A stretch of DNA of 64,000 bases from Pseudobutyrivibrio ruminis CF1b (GTDB lineage: Bacteria > Bacillota > Clostridia > Lachnospirales > Lachnospiraceae), in assembly GCF_000424005.1 (NCBI RefSeq), contig NZ_AUJB01000008.1, forward strand, positions 124,001-188,000. Reading direction: 5' to 3'. Shown piece by piece: positions 52,660-62,963 of this stretch (its first letter is position 1; the number at the start of each line of letters is the position of its first letter). The notes under the pieces are model-generated. The model saw nothing but the letters and a program-made list of their open reading frames with translations, searched no databases and had not been told where the DNA came from. Made by a program: the position numbers and the translations under genes.

Positions 52660-55374
52660 ATGTTAAAAACAATCAATACAGATAAGTTTGAGTTTTTAGA
52701 TGACAAAGGAAGCTTTAAAATTGGCAGAGCTGAAGACACAAGCTACCTATATTTTCCTATAGCTGGTGAGAAAGGATTGAAGTCATCTGTCACACCTAAT
52801 CTTGGTGGTGACGCTATGGTGAATCAGGAAACATTCCTTCTTGAGCCAGTGAGCGTGGAGAATCTTCACAATAATAAAAATGGCCGTAACTTCTGGCTGT
52901 ATATGGATAATGGTTCAGTATGGTCAGCAGTTGGTACTTCTGCAGAGCAGGAGAGTAAGAAATTCACTATGGAGCAGGATGAAAGTCTTGTTTCAGCAGG
53001 ATTCATGTGGCATACAGCTACAAGAGCAAATAGCAGTTTTGGCGTATTGGCAGAGATTACATCATTTGTCCCAGTGGATTTAAATGTTGAAGTCATGTCA
53101 GTAACAATAAAAAATATCTCCGATCAGACAAAGGTTATAACCCCTATCGCAGCAATTCCTATTTTTGGACGTTCTGCGGATAACCTTCGTGACCATAGAA
53201 ATGTTACATCAATGCTCCATCGAATTTCTACTATAGATGAAGGTGTTACTGTTAAGCCTACCATGTCTTTCGATGAGAAGGGACATAGACTTAACAATAA
53301 GACATATTTTGTAATTGGATTTGACGAGAATGGCAAAAAGCCAGAGTCATTCTTCCCTACTGTAGAGTCATTTATCGGTGAGGGCGGAAGCTTTTCAAAG
53401 CCAAGAAGTGTATATCGCCAGGAATCAGGATGTGGCGCTGGGGAAAACTTCGCCGGTCTTGAGGCTGTTGGTGGATTAAAGTTTGCCAAAGCAACACTTG
53501 CACCAAAGGAGGAAATCGTATATACGGTTTTAATCGGTGTAGCTGAGGATGAGGCAGAGCTTGAGGCTGCAAAGAAAAAGCTTGCATCAAAGGATGATGT
53601 TGAAAAGGCTCTTGAAGCTACAAAGAAATATTGGAGCGACAAGGTAAATGTAAGCTTCCACACAGGCAATAAGGAATTTGATCAGTTTATGGCATGGGTA
53701 GCTTTCCAGCCATTCCTTAGAAGAGTATATGGCTGCTCATTCCTTCCATACCATGATTATGGTAGAGGTGGAAGAGGCTGGAGAGATTTATGGCAGGACT
53801 GCCTGGCACTTCTCTTCATGGAGCCAGATGATGTTCGCAAGATGTTAGTTGCAAACTTTGGTGGTGTCAGAATGGACGGAAGCAATGCAACAATCATAGG
53901 TGACGGTCTTGGTAACTTTATTGCAGACAGAAATGGAATCGCAAGAGTCTGGATGGATCATGCATATTGGCCACTTAAGACATTGCTTCTATATATTCAC
54001 CAGTCAGGTGATTATGAGATTCTCAAGGAGAAGGTTCCTTACTTTAAGGATTCCATCGTACACAGAGGAAATCTCATAGATAAGAAGTTTGAGACAGAGG
54101 GCAACCACCAGTACCGTGAAGATGGCAAGGTTTACGAGGGCTCTATTATCGAGCACCTTCTTGTTCAGAATCTCTGTGCATTCTACGAGGTGGGAGAGCA
54201 CAATACATTAAAGCTTCGTGGTGCTGACTGGAACGATGCTCTTGATATGGCATCACACAATGGAGAGTCAGTTGCATTCTCATATGCATATGCAGGAAAT
54301 CTTAAAGATCTTGCTATCCTAATCCAGGAATATGCTAAGAATGTAGGCATCGACACTATTTCCATTGCATCTGAGTTAAATGTGCTTTTGGATTCTCAGG
54401 TTCGTATTTACGAATCAGTAGCAGAGAAGACAGAGCTTCTAAATAATTATTGTAAGCTTGTAGAAGGTGATGTCTCTGGTAAGCAGATTTCACTGCCAGT
54501 TTCAACACTTGTAGCTAAGCTTATGGAAATGTCAGAGTGGTTCACAGCACACTTGAATAAGCAGGAGTGGATTTCAGGTGATGAGGGCCAGGGATGGTTC
54601 AACAGCTACTATGATGACAGCTGCCGCAGAGTAGAGTGCTACGACATTGATGATGAAAAAACTCGCATGATGCTGACAGGTCAGGTATTTGCAATTATGG
54701 GTAATGTGGCAACTGACCAGCAGATAGAATATATAAGTAAGGCCGCTGACAGATATTTGTACAGGGAAGAGATTGGAGGTTACAGATTAAACACTGACTT
54801 CCATGAACTCAAGGGAGACCTTGGCAGAATGTTTGGCTTTGCTTACGGGGAGAAAGAAAATGGCGCGGTATTTTCACATATGGCTGTAATGTATGGAAAT
54901 GCATTGTATAGAAGAGGCTTCGCAAAGGAAGGTTTCAAAGCATTAAATGCTCTTTCTGAAGCATCAATGAATTTCAATGTAAGTCACATGTATCCTGGTA
55001 TCCCTGAGTATTTTGATGCTAAGGGACGAGGCAAATATCCTTACCTGACTGGGGCAGCATCATGGTATTTATTGACTATGATTACTGAAGTATTTGGTGT
55101 AAAGGGTGAAGCAGGAAATCTGTGTCTTGAGCCAGCTCTTTTAAAAGAGCAGTTTGATGAAGCCGGTGAGGCTAAGATTAGTTTGAACTTTGCTGACAAG
55201 AGATTTGATATCGTATATGCGAATCCATCAAAGTTCCAGCATGGTACATATAAAATAAAGGCGGCCAGCCTTAACGATGGTCAGCTCGCCTTTAATGATT
55301 CTAAGGTTACTATCTCGCGAGATGTTATTGATAACCTACCAAAATGCAATAGCATTATCGTGACTTTAGGATAA
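52660..55374 (+). CDS. GH94 glycoside phosphorylase (laminaribiose/cellodextrin type)
   Basis: A 904-residue cytosolic enzyme that phosphorolyses a beta-glucoside to glucose-1-phosphate. N-terminal beta-sandwich (about 1-300), helical linker and an (alpha/alpha)6 barrel with FLPYHDYGRGGRGWRDLWQDCLALL; catalytic acid D526 in LRGADWNDALD; phosphate-binding residues around the SHMYPGIPEYF region. The length is closer to laminaribiose phosphorylase (about 910) than to cellobiose phosphorylase (about 810), so a beta-1,3 substrate is suggested but not proven. GAGGGG precedes the start. It is convergent with the AraC gene. Confidence 0.88.
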   Translation: MLKTINTDKFEFLDDKGSFKIGRAEDTSYLYFPIAGEKGLKSSVTPNLGGDAMVNQETFLLEPVSVENLHNNKNGRNFWLYMDNGSVWSAVGTSAEQESKKFTMEQDESLVSAGFMWHTATRANSSFGVLAEITSFVPVDLNVEVMSVTIKNISDQTKVITPIAAIPIFGRSADNLRDHRNVTSMLHRISTIDEGVTVKPTMSFDEKGHRLNNKTYFVIGFDENGKKPESFFPTVESFIGEGGSFSKPRSVYRQESGCGAGENFAGLEAVGGLKFAKATLAPKEEIVYTVLIGVAEDEAELEAAKKKLASKDDVEKALEATKKYWSDKVNVSFHTGNKEFDQFMAWVAFQPFLRRVYGCSFLPYHDYGRGGRGWRDLWQDCLALLFMEPDDVRKMLVANFGGVRMDGSNATIIGDGLGNFIADRNGIARVWMDHAYWPLKTLLLYIHQSGDYEILKEKVPYFKDSIVHRGNLIDKKFETEGNHQYREDGKVYEGSIIEHLLVQNLCAFYEVGEHNTLKLRGADWNDALDMASHNGESVAFSYAYAGNLKDLAILIQEYAKNVGIDTISIASELNVLLDSQVRIYESVAEKTELLNNYCKLVEGDVSGKQISLPVSTLVAKLMEMSEWFTAHLNKQEWISGDEGQGWFNSYYDDSCRRVECYDIDDEKTRMMLTGQVFAIMGNVATDQQIEYISKAADRYLYREEIGGYRLNTDFHELKGDLGRMFGFAYGEKENGAVFSHMAVMYGNALYRRGFAKEGFKALNALSEASMNFNVSHMYPGIPEYFDAKGRGKYPYLTGAASWYLLTMITEVFGVKGEAGNLCLEPALLKEQFDEAGEAKISLNFADKRFDIVYANPSKFQHGTYKIKAASLNDGQLAFNDSKVTISRDVIDNLPKCNSIIVTLG

Positions 55375-55386
55375 CAATATATATCT

Positions 55387-56172
55387 TCATTCTTCATGGG
55401 GGATGTAATCCATTATGTCCCCCGCAGTTCCTTTCCAATGAGTACCGTAATACTTTTCACGGTACTTTTTTGGTGTAAGGCCAGTTTCTTTTTGGAAGAG
55501 CTGGCAGAAATGACTCTGAGATGTAAATGAAAAATAATTTGCTATATCAACAAGAGAGTAATCGCTATATCTAAGAAGATTCTTTGAAGCTTCCAATTTC
55601 GCATTTCTAATATAATCGCTGGTGGAAACACCTAATTCCTCTTTGAAAAGACGAGAAATATAGCTGGCTGAGTTGCTAGTGTACTCAGCGAGATCCTTTA
55701 CGGTGATACGATCCTTTAAATGTGAATAGATGTAATTCATACATTCTGTCATAGGACGGGAAAGTCCAGCGTTCTGACGAATGATTTTCATCTTATATGT
55801 ATAATCAGTAACCATTTTGTCGTGGAGTTGTTCCATCATTTCTATAGAAGTAATATCATCCAAACGCTGGATGTAAAAATCACTTAGTCTATAAGATTTT
55901 TCCATTTCCATTCCATTATCTACGCATAAGCGAGAGATGATGGCAACAGAAACTACAAAATGATATTTAAGATTCTGAAGGGGATCTTTGGAAAGCTGAC
56001 CTACACCAGCCTGATTTAAAAACTCATGATTAAGACAGTTATCACGAATGGCGTCGATATCGCCTTTTGCAACCTGCTGATAGAATAGCAGCTCGGCATT
56101 CTGATGACGATGAACAATAGTTTCATCATCGTCGTTGACATTGTAAATAAAGAAATCTTTTTCCGCTTTCAT
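55387..56172 (-). CDS. AraC-family transcriptional regulator
   Basis: A 261-residue activator. The N-terminal part (about 1-155) is an unrecognised effector or dimerisation domain. The C-terminal 100 residues hold two HTH motifs (VKDLAEYTSNSASYISRLFKEELG and LVDIANYFSFTSQSHFCQLFQKETGLTPKKYREKY). It is divergent from the importer at 56343 and convergent with GH94, and so is placed to control both. GGAGG precedes the ATG. The inducer is unknown; a sugar is likely. Confidence 0.9.
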   Translation of the reverse strand: MKAEKDFFIYNVNDDDETIVHRHQNAELLFYQQVAKGDIDAIRDNCLNHEFLNQAGVGQLSKDPLQNLKYHFVVSVAIISRLCVDNGMEMEKSYRLSDFYIQRLDDITSIEMMEQLHDKMVTDYTYKMKIIRQNAGLSRPMTECMNYIYSHLKDRITVKDLAEYTSNSASYISRLFKEELGVSTSDYIRNAKLEASKNLLRYSDYSLVDIANYFSFTSQSHFCQLFQKETGLTPKKYREKYYGTHWKGTAGDIMDYIPHEE

Positions 56173-56280
56173 AACATTACCTCCGCGGGTGGCCTAACAA
56201 AATTTTTATAAAGCATAGCATGAATTTATTATTTTCGCAATGAATTTGATATTAAAAAAATCGCCGAAAAATTAATATAG

Positions 56281-56290
56281 TAAACGTTTA
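56281..56290. promoter_or_regulatory. TAAACGTTTA palindrome upstream of the importer
   Basis: A perfect 10-bp palindrome with the central CG of LacI/CcpA-type sites, about 52 bases before the binding-protein start. The local regulator is AraC-type, so this site would belong to a LacI-family protein encoded elsewhere. Confidence 0.4.
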
Positions 56291-56342
56291 AGGGAGATAA
56301 AAAAGAAATCCCAAAGTAGTTTTCTTTAAGGAGGAAAAAGTA

Positions 56343-57752
56343 ATGAAAAAAAGAGTAGTTAGTCTTATGCTTGCCTTCTCGATGGTAGCAGGACTTACAG
56401 CTTGCGGGGGAGACGCAGCTGGCGCGGGCAGCGGTGCAGCAGATGCTGGTGCGGACAGCAGCTACGTTGCAGCAGGCGAAGAAGGAAAGGTAATTAACAT
56501 TTACTGCTGGAACGACGAGTTCAGAACAAGGGTAGAAGCAGTTTATGACAAGGTTGATCACACATCTGACGATGGAACAATCACATACCTTACAGATGGT
56601 ACAGAGATTCACTGGACAGTAAATCCTAACCAGGATGGTGTATATCAGTCAAAGCTTGATGAGGGTCTTTTAAATCAGGCAACAGCAGCTGATGATGACA
56701 AGATTGATATGTTCCTTTCAGAGACAGATTATGTTGTTAAGTATACAGATGCTGCAGCTGATGTAGCAATTCCACTTACAGACCTCGGTATTGACCCAGC
56801 AACAGATTTAGCTGATCAGTATGATTTCACAAAGACAGTTGCTTCTGATGCTAATGGTGTACAGAGAGGTTCTACATGGCAGGCTTGCCCATGTCTTTTC
56901 GTTTATCGTAGAGACATCGCTCAGGATACATTTGGAACAGATGATCCAGACGAGATTCACGCAAAGGTTGCTGATTGGGCAACAATGAAGGCTTCTGGTG
57001 AGGAGCTTAAGGCTAAGGGTTACTACACACTTGCAGGTTACGCAGATACATTCCGTGCTTATGGAAACAGCATTGCAAATCCATGGGTTGAGGAAGGTTC
57101 AACAGAGATTAACGTAGATTCACAGATCATCAACTGGATCAACGATTCAAAGGATTGGCTTGATGCAGGTCTTCTTGACAAGAACATCAAGGGTCAGTGG
57201 ACAGATGATTGGAATAAGTCAATGGGTTCTGCTTCAAAGGTATTTGGTTTCTTACTTCCAGCTTGGGGTATCGATTTCGTACTTAATCCAAACTGGGATG
57301 GCGAAGCTGGTGCTTGGGCTGTAACAGATGGTCCACAGGCATTCAACTGGGGTGGTTCTTTCGTTCACGGTTGTGCTGGAACAGATAACCCAGAGCACGT
57401 TAAGGAAATCATCCTTGCAGTTACAGCAAACAAGGATAACCTTATGAAGATCACAAAGGATTACCTTGATTTCACAAACACAACTTCAGGTATGAAGGAA
57501 ATCGCAGAAGATGACAGCTTTGGTGCAGAGTTCCTTGGTGGTGAGAACCCATTCAAGTACTTCCAGCCAGCAGCAGCTTCTATTGAGATGACAACACTTT
57601 CACCTTACGATCAGGGTTGCGTTGAGCTTATCCAGAGTTCATTTGGTGATTACTTCCAGGGACAGGTTGATTTCGATACAGCTAAGGCAAACTTCGAAAA
57701 GGCTATCATGGAGAGATATCCAGATATCACAGCTGTAAATTGGCCTGAGTAA
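56343..57752 (+). CDS. Sugar ABC importer binding lipoprotein
   Basis: A 469-residue CUT1 binding protein with signal peptide and lipobox GLTAC, then a Gly/Ala/Asp-rich linker. The mature start KVINIYCWNDEFRTRVEAVYDK is typical of clostridial oligosaccharide binders. AAGGAGG precedes the ATG. A GC-rich hairpin follows before the permeases. The neighbouring AraC regulator, GH94 and GH31 suggest a gluco-oligosaccharide substrate, which remains an inference. Confidence 0.87.
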   Translation: MKKRVVSLMLAFSMVAGLTACGGDAAGAGSGAADAGADSSYVAAGEEGKVINIYCWNDEFRTRVEAVYDKVDHTSDDGTITYLTDGTEIHWTVNPNQDGVYQSKLDEGLLNQATAADDDKIDMFLSETDYVVKYTDAAADVAIPLTDLGIDPATDLADQYDFTKTVASDANGVQRGSTWQACPCLFVYRRDIAQDTFGTDDPDEIHAKVADWATMKASGEELKAKGYYTLAGYADTFRAYGNSIANPWVEEGSTEINVDSQIINWINDSKDWLDAGLLDKNIKGQWTDDWNKSMGSASKVFGFLLPAWGIDFVLNPNWDGEAGAWAVTDGPQAFNWGGSFVHGCAGTDNPEHVKEIILAVTANKDNLMKITKDYLDFTNTTSGMKEIAEDDSFGAEFLGGENPFKYFQPAAASIEMTTLSPYDQGCVELIQSSFGDYFQGQVDFDTAKANFEKAIMERYPDITAVNWPE

Positions 57753-57794
57753 GAATATTAAGTAGCTTTCTCTATTCATCCCAAATATATAAAT

Positions 57795-57816
57795 GGGGCA
57801 GGCTTAAGTCTGCCCC
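57795..57816 (+). terminator. Intercistronic hairpin, binding protein to permeases
   Basis: GGGGCAG (57795-57801) pairs with CTGCCCC (57810-57816), loop of 8, followed by GAATTTTTAAGGAG. The T run ends in the permease ribosome site, so it may be a leaky terminator or stabiliser. Confidence 0.68.
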
Positions 57817-57839
57817 GAATTTTTAAGGAGATTTACATT

Positions 57840-58802
57840 ATGAAAAAAGCAAAAAGTATAAGCCGTGCAAAGTATGGCTACCTCTTTATCTTGCCTTTCT
57901 TTGTGACTTATTTCATTTTTTCATTGATACCACTGTTAGACACGATTAGGTATAGTTTTTATGAATATTACCGCTCTGGTCTTCGTATCGTAGGACCATC
58001 TTTCGTGGGATTTGATAACTATATCAATGTGATGGGTGCGGATTTCTTCACATATATGGGAAATACCTTTATCCTTTGGATGATTGGATTTGTTCCACAG
58101 ATTATCATCGCACTTTTACTTGCTTCATGGTTTGTAGATGTTCGATTGAAAATCCATTGCGAACAGTTCTTCAAGGTGGTGATATATTTACCAAATCTTA
58201 TTATGGCATCAGCTTTTGCAATGTTGTTCTTTACACTGTTTTCTACTTCAGGTCCTGTTAACAACATCCTTACAGGTCTTGGACTTGTAAATGGCCCAAT
58301 CGATTTCATGGGTACACCAGTAGGAACAAGACTTCTTATTGCACTTATGAATTTCCTTATGTGGTTTGGTAATACAACAATCATGCTTATGGCGGCAATT
58401 ATGGGGATCAGCCCTGACATTTTCGAGGCTGCATCAATCGACGGCTGCACACCTAGACAGTCATTCTTCCACATTACATTGCCACTTATCAGACCTATTT
58501 TGACTTACACATTAATCACATCACTTATCGGTGGTCTTCAGATGTTTGACGTTCCTCAGATACTCACAAACGGACAGGGAAATCCAAACAGAACAAGCTA
58601 TACACTTATTATGTGGCTTAACAACTTACTTCGCGCTCCAGATTACGGTCGCGCAGGTGCACTTTCAGTTTATCTGTTTATTGTCAGCGGTATTCTTTGT
58701 CTCTTTGTTTATAAGATGGTAAACGGACAGGATAATGATGCCAAGGCTGAAAAGAAAGCTGCCAAGAAGAGAATGAAGGCAGCGAAGGGAGGAAAGAACT
58801 AA
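57840..58802 (+). CDS. Sugar ABC importer permease, MalF-like
   Basis: A 320-residue six-helix permease. The EAA loop is FEAASIDGCTPRQSFFHITLP. The C-terminus is a basic KAEKKAAKKRMKAAKGGKN tail, longer than usual. AAGGAG precedes the ATG. The last base of its stop is the first base of the next start (TAATG), so the two permeases are coupled. Confidence 0.91.
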   Translation: MKKAKSISRAKYGYLFILPFFVTYFIFSLIPLLDTIRYSFYEYYRSGLRIVGPSFVGFDNYINVMGADFFTYMGNTFILWMIGFVPQIIIALLLASWFVDVRLKIHCEQFFKVVIYLPNLIMASAFAMLFFTLFSTSGPVNNILTGLGLVNGPIDFMGTPVGTRLLIALMNFLMWFGNTTIMLMAAIMGISPDIFEAASIDGCTPRQSFFHITLPLIRPILTYTLITSLIGGLQMFDVPQILTNGQGNPNRTSYTLIMWLNNLLRAPDYGRAGALSVYLFIVSGILCLFVYKMVNGQDNDAKAEKKAAKKRMKAAKGGKN

Positions 58803-59650
58803 TGGCAAGAAAAGATTTTGCGGGAGTTGCAAGAAGCTTCATAGCACATTTAGTTTTAATTATTCTTGCTTTTATGTGCTTATTCTTCTTCTATATTTTG
58901 ATTATTAATTCTACATGTTCACATGCGGATTTACAGAAGGGCTTCTCAGCTCTTCCAAAGAATTACTTCGGTAAGAATTTTAGCGCAGTTGCTAATGACG
59001 GTACATTCCCAATGATGAAGGGTATCGGAAACAGTATTATCGTATCCAGCCTGTGCGCTGCAATCTGTACATACTTCTCAGCTCTTACAGCTTATGGACT
59101 TTATGTTTATGACTTTAAGCTTAAGAAGGTGGCATTTACATTCATCATGATTATCCTTGTAATGCCTACACAGGTTACAGCACTTGGTTTCCTTCGTCTT
59201 ATTACAAATATGGGATTATACGATACATTAATCCCACTTATTTTACCTTCGATTGCAAGTCCAGCTGTTTTCTACTTCATGTACAGCTACCTTCAGTCAA
59301 ATCTTCAGCTTTCACTTGTAGAGGCTGCAAGAATTGATGGATGCGGCGAGATGAAGATATTCAATAGAATTATCTTCCCTATCATGAAGCCGGCTGTTGC
59401 AGTACAGGCTATCTTCACATTCGTAGGTTCATGGAATAACTACTTCGTTCCAGCCCTTGTCCTCCAGTCAAAGGAGAAGGCTACAGTACCTATTCTTATT
59501 GCTACTCTTCGTGGTGCTGATTATATGAACTTCGATATGGGTAAGGTTTACATGATGATTACAGTTGCAATCGTACCTATTATCATCGCGTACTTGTTCC
59601 TTTCTAAATTCATCATTGCAGGAGTTGCTCTTGGTGGTGTAAAGGAATAG
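58802..59650 (+). CDS. Sugar ABC importer permease, MalG-like
   Basis: A 282-residue six-helix permease. The EAA loop is VEAARIDGCGEMKIFNRIIFP, ending in FIIAGVALGGVKE. GGGAGG overlaps the end of the preceding gene. It forms the import channel with the upstream permease and ends the operon at a terminator. No ATPase gene is present. Confidence 0.91.
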   Translation: MARKDFAGVARSFIAHLVLIILAFMCLFFFYILIINSTCSHADLQKGFSALPKNYFGKNFSAVANDGTFPMMKGIGNSIIVSSLCAAICTYFSALTAYGLYVYDFKLKKVAFTFIMIILVMPTQVTALGFLRLITNMGLYDTLIPLILPSIASPAVFYFMYSYLQSNLQLSLVEAARIDGCGEMKIFNRIIFPIMKPAVAVQAIFTFVGSWNNYFVPALVLQSKEKATVPILIATLRGADYMNFDMGKVYMMITVAIVPIIIAYLFLSKFIIAGVALGGVKE

Positions 59651-59666
59651 TGCTCCTTTAATTATT

Positions 59667-59693
59667 GAGTCTCCTTCGGGAGGCTCTTTTTTT
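59667..59693 (+). terminator. Terminator of the importer operon
   Basis: GAGTCTCC (59667-59674) pairs with GGAGGCTC (59679-59686), with a very stable TTCG loop and one G-T pair, followed by TTTTTTT. Confidence 0.92.
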
Positions 59694-59825
59694 GCCTAGG
59701 ATAATTATCAGATAATACTCTCTAAAACTGTGAAATTTAATAGATAATTCACAGTTTTTTAATCTATGTTCCGTATACTAATTGGGGAGACATATGCTTA
59801 CTAATAGGGCAGGAGGGGAAAACTT

Positions 59826-61133
59826 ATGAGAAAGCAGATTAGTGTGTGGATGTGCTTGTTCCTGGTTATGGCCACTGTTTTGGGTGGTTGTGGAAAGCAG
59901 GAAGAGGCAGCAAGTGGTGATACTGGTGATACATCTGCTGGTGGCTCAATTACGATGGTAAACATCAAAAGTGAGATTAATTCTCAGGTTGAAGAGCTTG
60001 CTAAGGCTTATCAGGCAGCCACTGGCGTGGAGGTAAAGGTGATTAATGTCCCAGCTGGTGTTGATGCACAGGCAACATTAAAGGGATATTATCTGTCTGA
60101 TCAGATGCCAGATATTATTGCCTGCGAGGCATCGGGCTTTGGCAATTGGGAAGGTCTGCTTGTAGATATGAGCGATCAGGATTGGGCAAAGAAGACAGAG
60201 GCAGCTTATGTGGACAGTACATATGGAACGTTGGGATTTCCATATACTACTGAGGCCATCGGCTTGGCATATAATGCTGATATTTTAGAGAAGTGCGGTG
60301 TTGATCCTGCTTCCATTACAGGACCAGATGCTCTTCGTGCTGCTTTCGAAGCAGTAGCTGCTAATAAGGATGCATTAGGACTTAAAGCAGTAATTGGTTA
60401 TTGTGCAGAGCCAGTTAATTTAGGCTGGTCAGCTGGTAATCATATTACTGGTGCATATATAGATTCTGGATTGGCACGTGATGATACAACCTACATCGAT
60501 ATGATTGCAAATGATAAGAAGGTGGATGATTCCAGATTCCTAAATTTTGCAAATATGATAGGTTTGTTTAATCAATACTCTGACCCAGAGCTTTTAACAA
60601 CTGGTATTTACGATGATCAGGTTGCAAATTTCGCAGCTGGAAAGTACGCATTTATCACACAGGGTTCATGGATTGGTGCATCTCTTACCTCTTCTGAAGC
60701 TTATGCAGCCGCAGGAAGCTTCAAGGTAGGAATGGTTCCATATGCATTTGAGGATGGAATGGAGACAATACTTACAGCGGCACCTTCATGGTGGGCAGTA
60801 TTCAAGGAAGGAAATGTGGCAGCATCTGAGGCGTTTCTTCAGTGGTGTTCAGAGGATGCAGGCCAGAAGATTTTGGTAGAATCAGCAGGTTGTGTAAGCC
60901 CATTTACAGATTGCAAGTATGTGGCTTCAGATCCATTCGCACAGACTATTTCAGACTACATTGCGTCAGGAAAAACCTCCAACTGGCATTGGATGAACCT
61001 ACCTGAAGGTATTGGTAACGGAGAAGGAGGCTTCTGCTACAGCTATTATAGATATGCAAGTGGAGAGCTTACTGCGGAAGGCTTTAGGGATGAGTTCAAT
61101 CGTACCATTGAAGAATGGTACGCTAAATTGTAG
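59826..61133 (+). CDS. Orphan sugar-binding lipoprotein paired with a chemoreceptor
   Basis: A 435-residue CUT1-type binding protein with lipobox LGGC. It is paralogous to the sucrose-cluster binding protein at 39063: both share ITMVN/ITILN-K-EI-Q-EE-A-Y, an A-TGV-V segment, DWA..T and GFP..EA..YNADI. No permease genes follow. Instead an MCP gene begins 16 bases after its stop. This arrangement suggests the loaded protein is read by the receptor, or that it feeds an importer encoded elsewhere. GGAGGGG precedes the ATG. Confidence 0.83.
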   Translation: MRKQISVWMCLFLVMATVLGGCGKQEEAASGDTGDTSAGGSITMVNIKSEINSQVEELAKAYQAATGVEVKVINVPAGVDAQATLKGYYLSDQMPDIIACEASGFGNWEGLLVDMSDQDWAKKTEAAYVDSTYGTLGFPYTTEAIGLAYNADILEKCGVDPASITGPDALRAAFEAVAANKDALGLKAVIGYCAEPVNLGWSAGNHITGAYIDSGLARDDTTYIDMIANDKKVDDSRFLNFANMIGLFNQYSDPELLTTGIYDDQVANFAAGKYAFITQGSWIGASLTSSEAYAAAGSFKVGMVPYAFEDGMETILTAAPSWWAVFKEGNVAASEAFLQWCSEDAGQKILVESAGCVSPFTDCKYVASDPFAQTISDYIASGKTSNWHWMNLPEGIGNGEGGFCYSYYRYASGELTAEGFRDEFNRTIEEWYAKL

Positions 61134-61149
61134 GAAAGGGGGGATTATA

Positions 61150-62913
61150 GTGAACGAGAATAAAAAAGTAAAAGTAAGCGGAATTCATTCTATTATTGTT
61201 CAGATATCAACCCTAAATGTAGCAATGCTTATTTCGTTCCTGGTTGTTATGAGTTTGAGTATGAGGGCTATGAATACCTCTACAAGCAGCAGTGTGGAGA
61301 TGTTTGACTCAATGATGGCGCAGACTACTCATGAATCAAATCTTAAAACTGATGTTATGACCCTATACGATCAGGTTATTGGATACGTTGCATCAGGATC
61401 GGTAGAAACCCAGGAAGCCCTCCTTCCTCAGATTGAAGTTGCAAAATCAAATATTGAACAGGATATTGCTGATTTAAAGAATGATTTTACTACATATCAC
61501 AATGAGGCAGCAGTAGCACAGCTTGAGGAAATATCCGGTCAGTATACAAGAATGTGCAAATTTATAGATAACGCAATTGCAAAGAGCGATGCAGGTGATC
61601 AGGAAAATGCTTATGCGTTGCTTTTTGATAAGGCTGAAATCCAAAAGGTAGCAATTATTCATTCCATGAAGGTGCTTGATGAAGCTATCAGCGCTAATGC
61701 CGAAAGCACTAAGGCTGATATGAATTATTTGCTTAATAGAGGCACGATAGTAGCAGCTATCGGTACAATAGTTATTATTCTCCTTCTCACAGTCAACTTC
61801 ATCATCAGCTACAGAAGTATTGTTCTTAGAATTAAGCAGATTAGCGATGAGGTTAACGGAATTATTGATAACATCCAGAAGGGACAGGGTGACCTTACAG
61901 CAAGAATTAATACAAAGACCAGATCAGAGCTTCTTTATATCAAGAATGGTATAAATCATTTCATTGAGACACTTCAGGGAATCATGAAGGATGTTAAGGA
62001 CGGTACAGTTGTCCTTACAGAAAGCTCTGAGGAGGTTAATTCGCAGCTTCAAATTGCAGATGACAACGTAACAAGTTCTTCTGCAGCTCTTGAGGAGCTT
62101 TCAGCTAACATGGAATCTGTAGTTGGCATTCTTGCATCTATTAATCAGAGTGTAGAGGATGTTAAGGAAGCTGCTGAGAAGATTACAAATCAGGCTGAGG
62201 AAGGCGCGCAGACAGCAAACGAAATTAAGACTGAGGCAGATGAGCTTCAGATTAAGGTTAATACCAAGAAGTCAGATGTAGGCATTAAGATGGCAAATCT
62301 TTCAGAGACACTTGAAAAGTCAGTTAAGGATTCAGAGAAAGTTGATCAGATTAGTGATCTTACAAATGATATTTTGGACATTGCCAGCCAGACAAATCTT
62401 CTTGCTCTTAATGCTTCTATTGAGGCTGCAAGAGCAGGTGAAGCAGGAAAGGGCTTCGCAGTTGTTGCTGATGAGATTAGTAAGCTTGCTGCTAATTCAA
62501 GACAGACCGCAGCTACTATTCAGGAGATAGCCAGTGAAGTTACAGCGGCAGTTAAGACTTTGGCTTCCAGTGCAGAAGAGGTTCTTGATTTCATCAATGG
62601 AACTGTAATCGGAGATTATGATGAGTTCGTTGATACTGGCGAGAAGTATGGACATACTGCAGAAGTTATGAACGAGATGCTTACTGAGTTTACAGAAAAA
62701 GCTGAGAGCCTCAACGTGATAATGAAAGATATGGTTGATTCTGTAGATACAATTACAAATTCCGTTCAGGAGAGCTCTACAGCAATTACAATGAGTGCTG
62801 AAAATTCGGCTGAGATTGTTACCGGTATCAAGAACATTTTCAAAGCAATGGACAAGAATACCGAGGTTACAGAGCAGCTGAACGATACAACTCAGAAATT
62901 TACATCTCTGTAA
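61150..62913 (+). CDS. Methyl-accepting chemotaxis protein with four-helix-bundle sensor
   Basis: A 587-residue receptor. TM1 (about 14-38), a periplasmic-type helical sensor of about 165 residues resembling 4HB_MCP, TM2 near 200-222, HAMP and a signalling coiled coil with intact tip ([32 protein letters not shown]). The GTG at 61150 is chosen as start because AAAGGGGGG lies just upstream; the longer frame from 61012 overlaps the binding-protein gene. Helical-bundle sensors can bind ligand-loaded binding proteins, as Tar does with MalE. That fits the upstream gene, but is inferred. Confidence 0.9.
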   Translation: MNENKKVKVSGIHSIIVQISTLNVAMLISFLVVMSLSMRAMNTSTSSSVEMFDSMMAQTTHESNLKTDVMTLYDQVIGYVASGSVETQEALLPQIEVAKSNIEQDIADLKNDFTTYHNEAAVAQLEEISGQYTRMCKFIDNAIAKSDAGDQENAYALLFDKAEIQKVAIIHSMKVLDEAISANAESTKADMNYLLNRGTIVAAIGTIVIILLLTVNFIISYRSIVLRIKQISDEVNGIIDNIQKGQGDLTARINTKTRSELLYIKNGINHFIETLQGIMKDVKDGTVVLTESSEEVNSQLQIADDNVTSSSAALEELSANMESVVGILASINQSVEDVKEAAEKITNQAEEGAQTANEIKTEADELQIKVNTKKSDVGIKMANLSETLEKSVKDSEKVDQISDLTNDILDIASQTNLLALNASIEAARAGEAGKGFAVVADEISKLAANSRQTAATIQEIASEVTAAVKTLASSAEEVLDFINGTVIGDYDEFVDTGEKYGHTAEVMNEMLTEFTEKAESLNVIMKDMVDSVDTITNSVQESSTAITMSAENSAEIVTGIKNIFKAMDKNTEVTEQLNDTTQKFTSL

Positions 62914-62921
62914 AATAATAG

Positions 62922-62950
62922 TTGCAATTAGATTTGGTGCAACGTATAAT
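62922..62950 (+). promoter_or_regulatory. Promoter upstream of the GH31 gene
   Basis: TTGCAA (62922-62927), exactly 17 bp, then TATAAT (62945-62950). GTTGCA (62921-62926) and TGCAAC (62938-62943) form an inverted repeat across the spacer, a possible operator. Confidence 0.72.
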
Positions 62951-62963
62951 ACGGACATGGGTT

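Noticed and set aside
53124-53669. A 181-codon frame antisense to the GH94 gene
   Set aside because: Shadow of the GH94 reading frame; serine-rich, no recognised domain, no ribosome site.
58019-58474. A 151-codon frame antisense to a permease
   Set aside because: Mirror of hydrophobic permease codons; no independent support.
61012-61149. Longer N-terminus for the MCP at 61150
   Set aside because: It overlaps the end of the binding-protein gene in another frame, while GTG 61150 has a strong ribosome site and gives a normal receptor N-terminus.
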